Shown: positions 15,524 through 24,441, counted from the stretch's first letter. The stretch is 64,000 bases of DNA from Vulcaniibacterium tengchongense (GCF_003814555.1 NZ_RKQN01000001.1:826546-890545); one strand, 5' to 3'. A program made the numbers and translations. The notes: generated from the sequence alone by a model not told the origin.

Positions 15524-18130
15524 TCATTGTGCGGGCGCCAAGCATCGGCCCGGCACCGGCGCGGTCGGCTCGGTCCCGGCCAGATCGTAGTCGATCGCGC
15601 ACTGTTGGTCGTTCCACTTCACGGTCAGACGCCCACGCTCCTGGATGCCGCGTACCCACAGGCGGCTGGCCTGTCCGACCACGCCGACCGGGTTGCCGGC
15701 CTCATCGAACACGTCCGCGCCGAACGGCAGCGGTTCGCCGTCTTCGCGGTGCGCCTCGATCAACGCGCTACGGCCGGTCTCGGTCTTCAGCGCCAGCTTG
15801 ACCACCGCGCCGGCGCGCGGCGCGATCTTGGCCGTGGTTTCTTTCAGCTCCACGTCCAGCGGCAGACCCTTCGGGTCCACCGTCACCTCGTTGAGCCGGT
15901 ACGGCGTGAGGTAGGGCACCACGGCATAGCCCTCGTGGTTGGTGCGCAGCCCGATGTTGCTGCTCACGCGCGCGTTCGCCGCACCGGGCACGTGCAGCAG
16001 GCCGATCGTCTCGCCGAGCTGCTGGGCGAAGCCCACGCCGCCAGCATGCACGACCACGCCGCCGGAAGCGCCCACCGACAGTTGGCGGGAATCGCCCACT
16101 TGGCTGTAGCCGGCCGAGAGGACCGCGTTGGAGGCCTTGTAGCTCAGGCTGCCGTTGTACGCGGCGTCCTGCCCCTCGGTGCGGCTGGCCGACGCGCCGT
16201 AGCTGAGCGCGCGCGCTTCGCCGATCGTGCCGCTCACGCCCAGGCGCGCGTTGTCGGCGCTCCTGCGCGCATCGGAGTAGCTGGCGTTGAGGTTCGGCGC
16301 GCGCGGGGTGCGGCCCAGCGGCATCGCGATGGTGAGGCTGACGACGGTGTCCTGGCGGCCAGTGGGGTCCGGCCGGCCGTCGGCGCCGCCGCCGAAGCTT
16401 TCCAGCGTGCGCTGCGCGGACAGGCTGTAGTTCGCCGGGCCGACACTGTTGCTGTAGCCCACGCTGAAGCTGGTGGTGCGCTGGCGGCGGTTCCAGTAAT
16501 CGCTGCTGCTGCCGACCAGGAACAGCGAACCGCCGCGCTCGCCCAACGCCTGGCTGACGTTCACGTCCACGCGGCTGCGCTGGCGAGCCACCTCGTCGAA
16601 GCCGATGCCGGTGGCCAGGTTGTCGCGCAGGCGAAGGCCGTCGTTCAGGCTCAGGTAGCCGTCGGTGGAGTAGCGGTAGGCCGCGACGGAGAAGTTGGTG
16701 CCGCTGTTTGGCAGGAACTTGCTGTAGGTGAGCCGCGCCGACTGGCCGCGCATGTCGCGGCCGTAGCCCTCGACGCCCGCGCCGGGCAGGCGCGTGCGGG
16801 AGAAGGTGACGTCGCCGGAAACCGCGCCCCAGCGGGTGTTGTACGCGCCGCCCAGCAGCAACGCACCGTAGCCTTCGGACAGGGTGGTGCCGGCGTAGCC
16901 GGTGAAGGCGTTGCTCAAGCCGCGTTGCCAGGTCGCTTCCAGCATCGTCGGCTCGCCGTTCTTCAGGCTGTTGTCGCGCACCTGGCCGGCGACGAGGCCG
17001 AAGCGGTTCTGCCCCTCGCGCAGCAGCTGCGGCACCGCGGCGAACGGCACGACGAAGCGCTGCTCGCGCCCGTCGGCCTCGGTCACCGTCACGTCGAGGT
17101 CGCCGCCGAAGTTGGTGTCGTACAGATCATCGATCTCGAACGGCCCGGGCGCCACCGTGGTCTCGTAGATCACGTGATCGCGCTGGCGGACGGTGACCTT
17201 GGCGTTGGTCTGGGCCACGCCGCGCACCACCGGCGCATAGCCGCGCCGCGAGTCCGGCAGCATGCGGTCGTCGCTGGTCACGGCGATGCCGCGAAAGCCG
17301 ATGCCCTCGAAGAGATCGCCGCGGGTGAAGGATTCGCCCACGGTCAGCTGCGCCCGCAGGCCGGTCAGGTCGTGCTGCGCGTAGGTGTTGTTGGCCTGGT
17401 AGTCGCCGTGGCCGTCGTTGCGGACGTAGTAGCCGTTGTGGCGCAGCCGCCAACCGCCGACGTTGAGCCCGGCGTTGAGGCCAAGGTAGGAGCTGGCGCT
17501 GTTCCGGCCGTTGCGGCGCGACTGCTGGTGGCCGAAGTTGTAGCCGAGCGTGGCCGCATCGATGCCGGCGTCCCACAGTTCCGGACTCACCCAGCCGCGC
17601 GCGCTGCGGCTCAGGTACAGCTGCGGGATCGACACGTCCAGCCTCAACTCCCCGGAGTCGAACTGCGCGCTGGCGTCGGGCAGGTAGAGGCCGATGTCTT
17701 CGCAGAATTCGCCTTCGGGCAGCGCGCGAATCGAGGTGTCCCCGGCTTGGGAGCGTTGGCGCACGTAGTCCTCGAGCTTGGCGAAGTCCACGCCCATATC
17801 GACGAGCAGTTCGCGGCTCAGGCACAGGCGCGCTTCGCCGCTGGCGTCGCGGGCGGCGAAACGGATGTCGCGGCGGCCGACCCAGCGGTCGTTGACGCGC
17901 ACGTCGGCGCGGTATTGCCCCGGCAGCACGGCATTGCCCTGCTCGAAGCGGGACAGGTCGAGATCCTGCGCGCCCGATCCGGCCAGGAAGCTAGGGTCGA
18001 ATTCGACTCGCGGCGCGGACCATGCGGTGCCGACGTGCAGCGCCAGCAAGGCCGACGCCAGCGCATACGCCAACGGGTGCGGCTGCGGGGCGGAGAAGGT
18101 CGAAACAGCGGTGGACGGACTGTGCGTCAT
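15524..18130 (-). CDS. Outer-membrane fimbrial usher (FimD/PapC family)
   Basis: The 868-residue precursor has a signal peptide ending TAWSAPRVEF. The N-terminal substrate-gating domain (VEFDPSFLAGSGAQDLDLSR) is followed by a 24-strand barrel with the plug domain in its middle (RGYAPVVRGVAQTNAKVTVR, PFEIDDLY) and two C-terminal domains (HREDGEPLPFGADVFDEAGN). The usher catalyses donor-strand exchange of chaperone-bound subunits and secretes the fimbria. The length is normal and no frame break is seen. No Shine-Dalgarno site is visible before the ATG, and a 262-base gap separates it from the chaperone gene. Confidence 0.95.
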   Translation of the reverse strand: MTHSPSTAVSTFSAPQPHPLAYALASALLALHVGTAWSAPRVEFDPSFLAGSGAQDLDLSRFEQGNAVLPGQYRADVRVNDRWVGRRDIRFAARDASGEARLCLSRELLVDMGVDFAKLEDYVRQRSQAGDTSIRALPEGEFCEDIGLYLPDASAQFDSGELRLDVSIPQLYLSRSARGWVSPELWDAGIDAATLGYNFGHQQSRRNGRNSASSYLGLNAGLNVGGWRLRHNGYYVRNDGHGDYQANNTYAQHDLTGLRAQLTVGESFTRGDLFEGIGFRGIAVTSDDRMLPDSRRGYAPVVRGVAQTNAKVTVRQRDHVIYETTVAPGPFEIDDLYDTNFGGDLDVTVTEADGREQRFVVPFAAVPQLLREGQNRFGLVAGQVRDNSLKNGEPTMLEATWQRGLSNAFTGYAGTTLSEGYGALLLGGAYNTRWGAVSGDVTFSRTRLPGAGVEGYGRDMRGQSARLTYSKFLPNSGTNFSVAAYRYSTDGYLSLNDGLRLRDNLATGIGFDEVARQRSRVDVNVSQALGERGGSLFLVGSSSDYWNRRQRTTSFSVGYSNSVGPANYSLSAQRTLESFGGGADGRPDPTGRQDTVVSLTIAMPLGRTPRAPNLNASYSDARRSADNARLGVSGTIGEARALSYGASASRTEGQDAAYNGSLSYKASNAVLSAGYSQVGDSRQLSVGASGGVVVHAGGVGFAQQLGETIGLLHVPGAANARVSSNIGLRTNHEGYAVVPYLTPYRLNEVTVDPKGLPLDVELKETTAKIAPRAGAVVKLALKTETGRSALIEAHREDGEPLPFGADVFDEAGNPVGVVGQASRLWVRGIQERGRLTVKWNDQQCAIDYDLAGTEPTAPVPGRCLAPAQ

Positions 18131-18392
18131 CGAGTCGGTTTTTTTCTTCGCAGCCGCGCCGTTCGCGTGCAGGCACGGAAATGGCGACCTTCGGGTGGGA
18201 ACTCATTGTTCGGGAAGGGAATCCCGGGGGTAATGCAACAACTACGAAACAGCCCCCCGTGCTCCAGGGCGCAGGCGCACTCACCCGCCGGCGCGCTGCG
18301 CGAGCGCGGGCGACGGTGCGCCTGGCGGCGCGCCGGCATTTGCAGGCGAAGAGAACGGGCGTCCGCCGGCGTCGCGCCGGCGGCGATCCGGT
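18131..18392 (-). other. Long intra-operon gap between chaperone and usher
   Basis: These 262 bases within the fimbrial operon contain no gene. They hold a perfect 9-base-pair hairpin (CCGCCGGCG, loop TCG, around 18363-18383) whose sequence recurs upstream of hrcA. The hairpin could be a REP-like element, an RNA-processing site or an attenuator. Confidence 0.45.
18365..18386. repeat. REP-like palindromic repeat, copy 1
   Basis: A 22-base sequence beginning GCCGGCGTCGCGCCGGCG is identical to 49599-49620. Both copies are in non-coding DNA and form a GC-rich hairpin. This resembles the short palindromic intergenic repeats common in Xanthomonadaceae genomes. Confidence 0.5.
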
Positions 18393-19139
18393 CTACGGCG
18401 TCAAGGCGATCGAGCGAGGATCGGTCGCGCCCAGATCGGTGATCACGTCGAACTCGACCTTGGCGCCCGCCGGGCGCGTGGCCAAGCCGTTCAGCGGGAA
18501 CACGGCGCTGGACATCGGCGCGACCATGCCGCCTCCGTCGTGCTCGTATTTACGGCCGCCCACGTCGAGGGCGACGTTGGCGAAATTCACGTGGTACGGG
18601 GTCGGGTTGTCCGCTTTCAGCGCCAGCCCGGCCCCGGAGGGATTTTCGGTCAGCGACCAGACCAGCTTGTCCGGCGCCTGTCGCACGGCCTCGCCGTCCA
18701 GCGCCGCAGGGCGGTAGAACAGCTTGATGCGCGTACGGAAACTGAACTGGAGCAGATTGCTGTTGCCGTCCTGGCTCTTGGGCGGCACTTCCAGCGCGTT
18801 GAACCAGAACAGGGTTTCCCGGTCCTGCGGCAGCGGCTGGCCGGTGTGCATCAGGCGCACCGATTGGCTCTTGTCCGGGTCCAGGCGGAAGATGGGCGGA
18901 GCGAGGTTGAACGGCACGTTGGCCTTTTCCGGCGCCACGCTGGCGTCGCCGGCGTCGATCCAGGTTTGCACCAGCACGGGGTCCTTGCCCTTGTTCTCCA
19001 GGCGCACGGTGACTTCGCGCTCGTTGCTGGGATACACCACGCGAGTCCCGTGGATGATCACGCCTGCCTGGGCCGGAGCGGCGAGCGCCGCGGAGGCGGC
19101 CAGCACAGCGCACCAACCGATACGAACGAAAGCGTTCAT
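18393..19139 (-). CDS. Periplasmic fimbrial chaperone (PapD/FimC family)
   Basis: The 248-residue precursor has a signal peptide ending PAQAGV. Two Ig-like domains follow. The N-terminal one carries GTRVVYPSNEREVTVRLENK with the conserved Arg of the subunit-anchoring site, and the NALEVPP segment. The G1 strand LLQFSFRTRIKLFYRP carries the matching Lys. The F1-G1 loop is short, so this is an FGS-type chaperone. It folds pilin subunits by donor-strand complementation and delivers them to the usher. GGGAGG stands 8 bases before the ATG. The gene lies 86 bases after the pilin gene. Confidence 0.95.
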   Translation of the reverse strand: MNAFVRIGWCAVLAASAALAAPAQAGVIIHGTRVVYPSNEREVTVRLENKGKDPVLVQTWIDAGDASVAPEKANVPFNLAPPIFRLDPDKSQSVRLMHTGQPLPQDRETLFWFNALEVPPKSQDGNSNLLQFSFRTRIKLFYRPAALDGEAVRQAPDKLVWSLTENPSGAGLALKADNPTPYHVNFANVALDVGGRKYEHDGGGMVAPMSSAVFPLNGLATRPAGAKVEFDVITDLGATDPRSIALTP

Positions 19140-19166
19140 GGGGTTGCCCTCCCTGCGTCCGAAGAA

Positions 19167-19193
19167 GCTCCCGGCGCGGGTCGCGCCGGGAGC
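19167..19193 (-). terminator. Intercistronic hairpin between pilin and chaperone genes
   Basis: A perfect 12-base-pair stem (GCTCCCGGCGCG) with a 3-base loop is followed on the minus strand by TTCTT. It resembles a leaky terminator or an mRNA-stabilising hairpin that lets the major pilin be made in large excess over the assembly proteins. Confidence 0.65.
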
Positions 19194-19225
19194 GTCGCGG
19201 CAAGAATAGCCGCTGGCATGCCCGA

Positions 19226-19765
19226 TTACTGGTAGGTCACCGAGTAACGGATGTTGGTCTCGACCAGGCCCGCCGAAGAGGCGCCGCCAACGGCCTCGTA
19301 CTCGCCGAAATAGTTCATCACGGCGATGCCGCCGTTGACCGGCACGGTCTGCGAGCCCGCATTGTTCGACAGGTCGATCTTCTGGCCGCTGTCGTTCAGG
19401 ATGTTGACTTCGACGTTGCCGGCCGGGGTGGTGGCGGCGATGTTGCGCAGGCCGCCCGTGGCCAGGTTGACGTTCGGGGTCGGCTCGAAGTGCACCTTCA
19501 CGTTGCTGTGCGCGCACGGCTGGGCCGCGGAGCCCACGGTGATGTTGAACGGCGTGGCGCCGGCGGTCTGGCCGGCAGCGGCCAGGGCCGTGGTGGCGAC
19601 GGTCGGCAGCGTCACGGTGAAATCGGTGGCGCCGGTGCCGTTGCCGTCGATGACGCAGGTGGTGTCGGTGACTTCACCGTTGAAGGTGATGGTGCCGTCG
19701 GCGGCCTGGGCCTGCGAGAACGCGACGCCGGCCAGCAGGGCGATGACGAGTGGAGACAGCTTCAT
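19226..19765 (-). CDS. Major fimbrial subunit (type 1-like pilin)
   Basis: The 179-residue precursor has a signal peptide ending QAQAADG. The mature pilin begins with the donor-strand region TITFNGEVTDTTCVIDGNG and has the conserved disulfide pair (C in DTTCVID and C in QPCAHSN). It ends ETNIRYSVTYQ, with the penultimate Tyr found in chaperone-usher subunits. The Ala/Thr-rich middle is typical. GGAG lies 8 bases before the ATG. It is the first gene of the operon, which suits the most abundant product. Confidence 0.93.
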   Translation of the reverse strand: MKLSPLVIALLAGVAFSQAQAADGTITFNGEVTDTTCVIDGNGTGATDFTVTLPTVATTALAAAGQTAGATPFNITVGSAAQPCAHSNVKVHFEPTPNVNLATGGLRNIAATTPAGNVEVNILNDSGQKIDLSNNAGSQTVPVNGGIAVMNYFGEYEAVGGASSAGLVETNIRYSVTYQ

Positions 19766-20385
19766 GAGGGTAACTCCATAGTTGTAGTGCGTTGGTCGGC
19801 CCCGGTTATCCGCATGGAGAGAGTTGCCCTGGGATCCGGGAATCGCGTCTCGAGGGATTGCCCCCGGCGACGCGACGCACAAGTTACGAGTCGTCCACCG
19901 GCCTCGCCATGCAACTTGTACGAAAGCGCGCGCGGCGGCTGCGACGAATCGCATCCGCGGATGCGTGCGCGATTCTCTTGCCGCGGACGCGATGGAGCCG
20001 GCTCCGGGCGCCGCGCTGCGCGCGTCTGTCTCGCGGTGCACAGGCGAAGCGTCACTATCCCAAGCGTGAAGCGGCGATGGGCGCCTTCGAGAGCGCCGCC
20101 CAGGTTTCGTACTCCTTTCAAAAACGCCCGTGCGCGGGTCTTTTTCGTAAGTGTTGCATATAGGAGCGATAGACCGATCCCAAGAATGGCGGCCATGTCG
20201 AGATCGCGCATGCAGCAAGCGAGGTTTCGGCGGCGGAGCGAACCCAGCTCCATAGACGAGCCAGGTTTCGGGCGGCCACCACATCCAGCGCCTCTCGAAA
20301 CGATGCCGGGAACCCTCGCGGCATTCGCAATGCGCCCACGGAGCGCGCGGCGGCTCTCCTTTCCAGCCATTCAAGGGAGCTAGCA
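19766..20385. other. Divergent regulatory region between pilin and autotransporter genes
   Basis: I see no gene in these 620 bases. A bidirectional terminator-like hairpin occupies 20120-20145 (A5, a GC stem around TGCG, T5). TGCATATAG at 20154-20162 is a possible -10 region for the autotransporter. AGGGAG at 20373-20378 is its ribosome site. The region is less GC-rich than average and is likely to hold control sites for both surface systems. Confidence 0.4.
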
Positions 20386-23300
20386 ATGAACACCATCTAT
20401 CGCATCGTCTGGAACGCGTCCGTCGGCAAGTGGGTCGTCGCGTCGGAATTCGCCAAGGGCCGCAAGAAGGGCGGTGCCAAGGCCAAGGGCCTCGCGCTGG
20501 CCGTCGCGCTGGCGCTGCCGGCGGGCGGCGCGTTCGCGGCTGACGCCTGCACCACGCAGAACGGCGAGGCAGGCCTCGTCGACGAGACGGGCGCCTGCAA
20601 GGTGGCGGCCCAGCCCGTCGCTGCCGACGCGGCGGTCGCCGGCACCTCCGGCTATGCCGGCATCATGGCCCAGGTGGACGACGCCTACGTCAAGGTCAAC
20701 GGCACCGGCAGCGCGGCGACCGCGAACGGCGCCACTGGCATCGCCATCGGCAACGGCGCCGTTTCGCGGCAGGCCATCAACAGCGTCAGCGGCTCCGGTA
20801 CGGCGGTGGGCGCCTCGTCCGACGCCGCCGGCGATTTCTCGACCGCACTCGGTTCGCTGGCCGTGGCCGGCGCGCGCGGCAGCAACGGCGTTGCCACCGC
20901 CAGCGCCGCCACGGCGGTCGGCGTGAACGCGAACGCGATCGGCGACCGCAGCACGGCTATGGGCGCCAGCGCCGTGGCCGCGGGCGGCTATTCGACCGCG
21001 CTGGGCGTGCTCGCGAACGTCGACGCCACCGCGGCCAACGGCGTCGCGGTCGGCGTCTCCGCCAACGTCAAGGCGGGCGCCACCAACGGCGTTGCGCTGG
21101 GCAACGGCGCGACGGTCAACGACAACGTGACCGGCTCGGTCGCGCTGGGCGCCGGGTCCCTGGCCGCGCGCAACAACACCGTCTCGGTCGGTTCCGACAC
21201 GGTGAAGCGCCAGATCGTGAACGTGGCCGCCGGCACGCAGGACACCGACGCGGTGAACGTCAAGCAGCTCAACGACGCGACCGCTTACTTCGATGCCAAG
21301 GGCGGCACCTACGGCAGCGCCAACGCGTCCGCTTCCGCCGGCAACGCGACGGCGGTCGGCGCCAGCGCGGTCGCGTCCGCCCTGAGCGCCACCGCGCTGG
21401 GTTCGTCCGCCCAGGCCACCGCGCAGAACACGGTGGCCGTGGGCATCATGAGCGCGGCTTCGGGCAATAACAGCGTCGCGGTCGGCTGGGCAACCGAGGC
21501 GGCGGGCGAATCGACCGCCCTCGGCGGCGATGCCGATGCGCTGGCGAGCGGCGCTACGGCGATCGGCCGGGGCGCCAAGGTCCAGGCCGGCGCCACCAAC
21601 AGCACCGCGCTGGGTATCGGCGCCGTGGTCAACCAGAACGTCACCGGTGCGGTGGCGCTGGGCAGCGGCTCGGTCGCCGACCGCGCCAACACCGTCTCGG
21701 TCGGTTCCGGCACGGTGAAGCGCCAGATCGCCAACGTGGCCGCCGGCACGCAGGACACCGACGCGGTGAACGTCAAGCAGCTCAACGACGCCCTGGCCAC
21801 GCAGGTGGACGACACCTACGTCAAGGTCAAGGGCACCTCGGGCGCGGCGGCCAAGGTCTCGGGCCTGGACGGCAACATCGCGCTCGGCTACGGCGCCGAC
21901 TCCTCCTCGAGCCTGCAGAACAACTCCGTCGCGATCGGCACGGCTGCGAAGGCCGCCAACAACGGCGCCATCGCGATCGGCCAGCGTACCGCGGCGTCCG
22001 GCTCCGGCGCGATGGCGTTCGGTGTGGACGCCACGGCCGAGTCGCGCAACGGCCTCGCGCTCGGCGTGCGTTCCGTCGCGAGCGGCGGCAACGACACGAC
22101 CGCCCTGGGCGTGGACAGCGCGGCGACCCATACCAACGGCGTGGCACTGGGCGCGTACTCCGTGACCGACCGGGACAACAGCGTGTCGGTCGGCGATGCG
22201 AGCAAGGGCCTCTACCGCCAGATCACCGGCGTCGCCGCGGGCACCGTGGACACCGACGCGGTCAACCTCGGCCAGCTGAAGGGCGCCGCGGGCAGCATCG
22301 CCGACGCGATCGGCGGCGGCGCCGCGGTCAACCCGGACGGCTCGATCTCCGCGCCGACCTACAACGTGGGCGGCACGACGGTGAACAGCGTTGGCGACGC
22401 GATCACCAACATCGACGGCCGCGTGACCGGCAACACCACGCAGATCGGCGAGCTGACCAACCAGTTCAACGAGTTCGTCACCAACATCGGCGACACCGTC
22501 GTCGGCGAGGTCGGCGCGGTGGTGTACGACGACAAGGCCGCCAAGGACCGCATCACCCTGGGCGGCGCGGAAGGCACGGCGCTGACCAACCTCAAGGACG
22601 GCGAGCTGTCCGCGGCCAGCACCGACGCGGTGACCGGCGCGCAGCTGTTCGCGACCAACGAGCGGGTGGGCGTGGTGGAGGGCGACATCACCACCATCAA
22701 CACCAACCTGGGCGACCTGGACGCGCGCGTGACGGTGAACGAAGGCAGCATCACCGAGATCCGCAACGAGCTGGCGGACGGCAGCCTCGGCCTGGTCCGG
22801 CAGGACGCGGACAGCCGCGCCATCACGGTGGCGGCCGGCACCGACGGCACGGTGGTGGACTTCGCCGGCACCGCGGGCGCGCGCACGCTGCGCGGCGTCG
22901 CGGCCGGGGCCGTGTCGGCGGACAGCACCGAGGCGGTGAACGGCGCCCAGCTGTTCGAGACCAACGCCCGCCTGGGCGCGGTGGAGACCGGCGTCGGCGA
23001 GCTGACCAACCAGTTCAACGAGTTCGTCACCAACATCGGCGACACCGTCGTCGGCGACATCGGCGCGGTGGTGTACGACGACAAGGCCGCCAAGGACCGC
23101 ATCACCCTGGGTGGCGCGGAAGGCACGGCGCTGACCAACCTCAAGGACGGCGAGCTGTCCGCGGCCAGCACCGACGCGGTGACCGGCAAGCAGCTGCACG
23201 CCACCAACGAGAAGGTGCAGGAGAACGCGGACGCGATCGCCGACCTGGACACGGCGGTGACCCACATCGACGACCGGGTGACCAACATCGACGGCCGCGT

Positions 23301-24243
23301 GACCAACAACACGAACCAGCTCACCGAGATCAGCAACAAGCTGGAGAACGGTTCGATCGGCCTGGTGCAGCAGGATGCGGCGACCGGCGCGATCACCGTC
23401 GCGGCGGGCACCGGCGGCGGCGTGGTCAACGTCGAGGGCACCGACGGCGCGCGCCGGCTGACCGGCGTGGCCAACGGCCGCGAGGACGCGGACGCGGCGA
23501 CCATCGCCCAGCTGAAGGCGATGGGCCTGGTCGACCCCGACGGCAACCCGCTGGCGGCGGTGGCGTACGACGACGTCAGCCTCGGCAAGGTCACGCTGGG
23601 CGGCACCGGCGGCACGGTCATCACCAACCTCGCCCCCGGCGTGGTCGGCAAGGGCAGCACCGATGCCATCAACGGCGGCCAGCTGTACGACCTGCAGCAG
23701 AGCCTGGAAGGCAAGATCGGCGACCTGGACAACCGCGTCGGCACGATCGAGCAGGGCATCGCCGACGGCAGCATCGGCGGCGGCGACGGCGGCAACGGCG
23801 GCGGCGACTGGAACAACGACGCCGGCGGCCAGCCGATCCAGAACGTCGGCAACGGCGTGAAGGACACGGATGCGGCCAACGTCGGCCAGCTGAACGAGCG
23901 CCTGCAGCAGGCCAAGGAGTACACCGACAGCCGCTTCAACGCGCTGCAGAGCGACTTCGACAGCTTCCGCCAGGACGTCGACCAGCGCTTCGGCGAAGTC
24001 GACAAGCGCATCGACCGCATGTCGGCGATCAGCGCCGCCTACGCGGGCATGGCGATCAACACCGCCGGCCTGCCGGGCCGCAACCGCCTCGGCGTCGGCA
24101 TCGGCGCGCAGAACGGCAAGGAGGCGATGGCGGTGGGCTACCAGCGCGTGTTCGGCCGCCAGGGCAACGTCAGCGTGTCGATCGGCGGCGCCTTCAGCGG
24201 CAACGAGACCAGCGTCAGCGCCGGCGCCGGCTTCGGCTGGTAA
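20386..24243 (+). CDS. YadA-type trimeric autotransporter adhesin
   Basis: The 1285-residue protein opens with an extended signal peptide (ESPR motif, MNTIYRIVWNASVGKWVVAS) ending GGAFAADA. A long YadA-like head follows, made of about 14-residue repeats of the type SxAxGxxAxA (for example STALGSLAVAG). Then come neck segments (DAVNVKQLND, DAVNLGQLKG, STEAVNGAQLFETN) alternating with coiled-coil stalk. The C-terminal 90 residues are the YadA anchor (INTAGLPGRNRLGVGIGAQN, ending SAGAGFGW). Three copies form one 12-strand outer-membrane barrel that exports the passenger. Large internal duplications are present. Likely roles are adhesion, autoaggregation or biofilm formation. Confidence 0.95.
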   Translation: MNTIYRIVWNASVGKWVVASEFAKGRKKGGAKAKGLALAVALALPAGGAFAADACTTQNGEAGLVDETGACKVAAQPVAADAAVAGTSGYAGIMAQVDDAYVKVNGTGSAATANGATGIAIGNGAVSRQAINSVSGSGTAVGASSDAAGDFSTALGSLAVAGARGSNGVATASAATAVGVNANAIGDRSTAMGASAVAAGGYSTALGVLANVDATAANGVAVGVSANVKAGATNGVALGNGATVNDNVTGSVALGAGSLAARNNTVSVGSDTVKRQIVNVAAGTQDTDAVNVKQLNDATAYFDAKGGTYGSANASASAGNATAVGASAVASALSATALGSSAQATAQNTVAVGIMSAASGNNSVAVGWATEAAGESTALGGDADALASGATAIGRGAKVQAGATNSTALGIGAVVNQNVTGAVALGSGSVADRANTVSVGSGTVKRQIANVAAGTQDTDAVNVKQLNDALATQVDDTYVKVKGTSGAAAKVSGLDGNIALGYGADSSSSLQNNSVAIGTAAKAANNGAIAIGQRTAASGSGAMAFGVDATAESRNGLALGVRSVASGGNDTTALGVDSAATHTNGVALGAYSVTDRDNSVSVGDASKGLYRQITGVAAGTVDTDAVNLGQLKGAAGSIADAIGGGAAVNPDGSISAPTYNVGGTTVNSVGDAITNIDGRVTGNTTQIGELTNQFNEFVTNIGDTVVGEVGAVVYDDKAAKDRITLGGAEGTALTNLKDGELSAASTDAVTGAQLFATNERVGVVEGDITTINTNLGDLDARVTVNEGSITEIRNELADGSLGLVRQDADSRAITVAAGTDGTVVDFAGTAGARTLRGVAAGAVSADSTEAVNGAQLFETNARLGAVETGVGELTNQFNEFVTNIGDTVVGDIGAVVYDDKAAKDRITLGGAEGTALTNLKDGELSAASTDAVTGKQLHATNEKVQENADAIADLDTAVTHIDDRVTNIDGRVTNNTNQLTEISNKLENGSIGLVQQDAATGAITVAAGTGGGVVNVEGTDGARRLTGVANGREDADAATIAQLKAMGLVDPDGNPLAAVAYDDVSLGKVTLGGTGGTVITNLAPGVVGKGSTDAINGGQLYDLQQSLEGKIGDLDNRVGTIEQGIADGSIGGGDGGNGGGDWNNDAGGQPIQNVGNGVKDTDAANVGQLNERLQQAKEYTDSRFNALQSDFDSFRQDVDQRFGEVDKRIDRMSAISAAYAGMAINTAGLPGRNRLGVGIGAQNGKEAMAVGYQRVFGRQGNVSVSIGGAFSGNETSVSAGAGFGW
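21178..21278 (+). repeat. Internal repeat of the autotransporter gene, neck unit copy 1
   Basis: This roughly 101-base stretch (ACCGTCTCGGTCGGTTCC start) is nearly identical to 21691-21791, an offset of 513 bases or 171 codons, so the frame is kept. It encodes the NTVSVGSDTVKRQI through VKQLND neck unit. Confidence 0.85.
21691..21791 (+). repeat. Internal repeat of the autotransporter gene, neck unit copy 2
   Basis: Second copy of the neck unit at 21178-21278; only a few bases differ (GACACG/GGCACG, GTGAAC/GCCAAC). Confidence 0.85.
22446..22638 (+). repeat. Internal repeat of the autotransporter gene, stalk unit copy 1
   Basis: This 193-base stretch encodes GELTNQFNEFVTNIGDTVVG through STDAVTG. 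It recurs at 22995-23187 with about four base differences, an offset of 549 bases (183 codons). The near-identity at third positions points to recent duplication or gene conversion. Confidence 0.9.
22995..23187 (+). repeat. Internal repeat of the autotransporter gene, stalk unit copy 2
   Basis: Second copy of the 22446-22638 unit; the main change is GDIGAV for GEVGAV. Recombination between copies would delete 549 bases in frame. Confidence 0.9.
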
Positions 24244-24311
24244 GCCGGACGGGGGCGGGCGGCGTTCCGCCCGCTCCCGGCGGCTCGCCGCCGCTCCCCG
24301 TCCCCGGGTAC

Positions 24312-24342
24312 GCCCGGCTTCCCCGGAAGCCGGGCTTTTTTT
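24312..24342 (+). terminator. Intrinsic terminator after the autotransporter gene
   Basis: GCCCGGCTT/AAGCCGGGC forms a 9-base-pair stem (extendable by one C-G pair) followed by seven T. Confidence 0.9.
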
Positions 24343-24410
24343 CGTGCGCGGCAGGCTTTCCCGGCCCGCCCGAAGGCCCGCGTCGCAGCCGCTGCGACGG
24401 CGATGCGAGG

Positions 24411-24441
24411 TAATCCACGCGATATCCACAGGCTTATCCGT
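24411..24441. promoter_or_regulatory. Possible DnaA-box cluster upstream of dnaB
   Basis: ATATCCACA at 24422-24430 matches the DnaA box TTATCCACA at 8 of 9 positions, and TAATCCACG at 24411-24419 matches at 7 of 9. A third partial site (TTATCCGTC) starts near 24433. The cluster lies 90-120 bases before dnaB. Confidence 0.4.

Noticed and set aside
15527-18442. 971-codon plus-strand frame opposite the usher
   Set aside because: The usher on the minus strand is a full-length family member; the plus-strand product is low complexity and lacks a ribosome site.
20120-20145. Hairpin flanked by A5/T5 considered as the end of an unseen small RNA
   Set aside because: The GC stem is only 4-5 pairs and no promoter or structured RNA was recognised upstream.
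20386-24243. Regular repeats in the autotransporter considered as a CRISPR array
   Set aside because: The repeats are in frame, variable in spacing and encode YadA head and neck units; there are no uniform spacers or cas genes.
20380-24429. 1349-codon minus-strand frame opposite the autotransporter
   Set aside because: It mirrors the repeats of the autotransporter in another frame (repeats of HRVGAGRGQLAVLEVGQRR type) and has no start signals.
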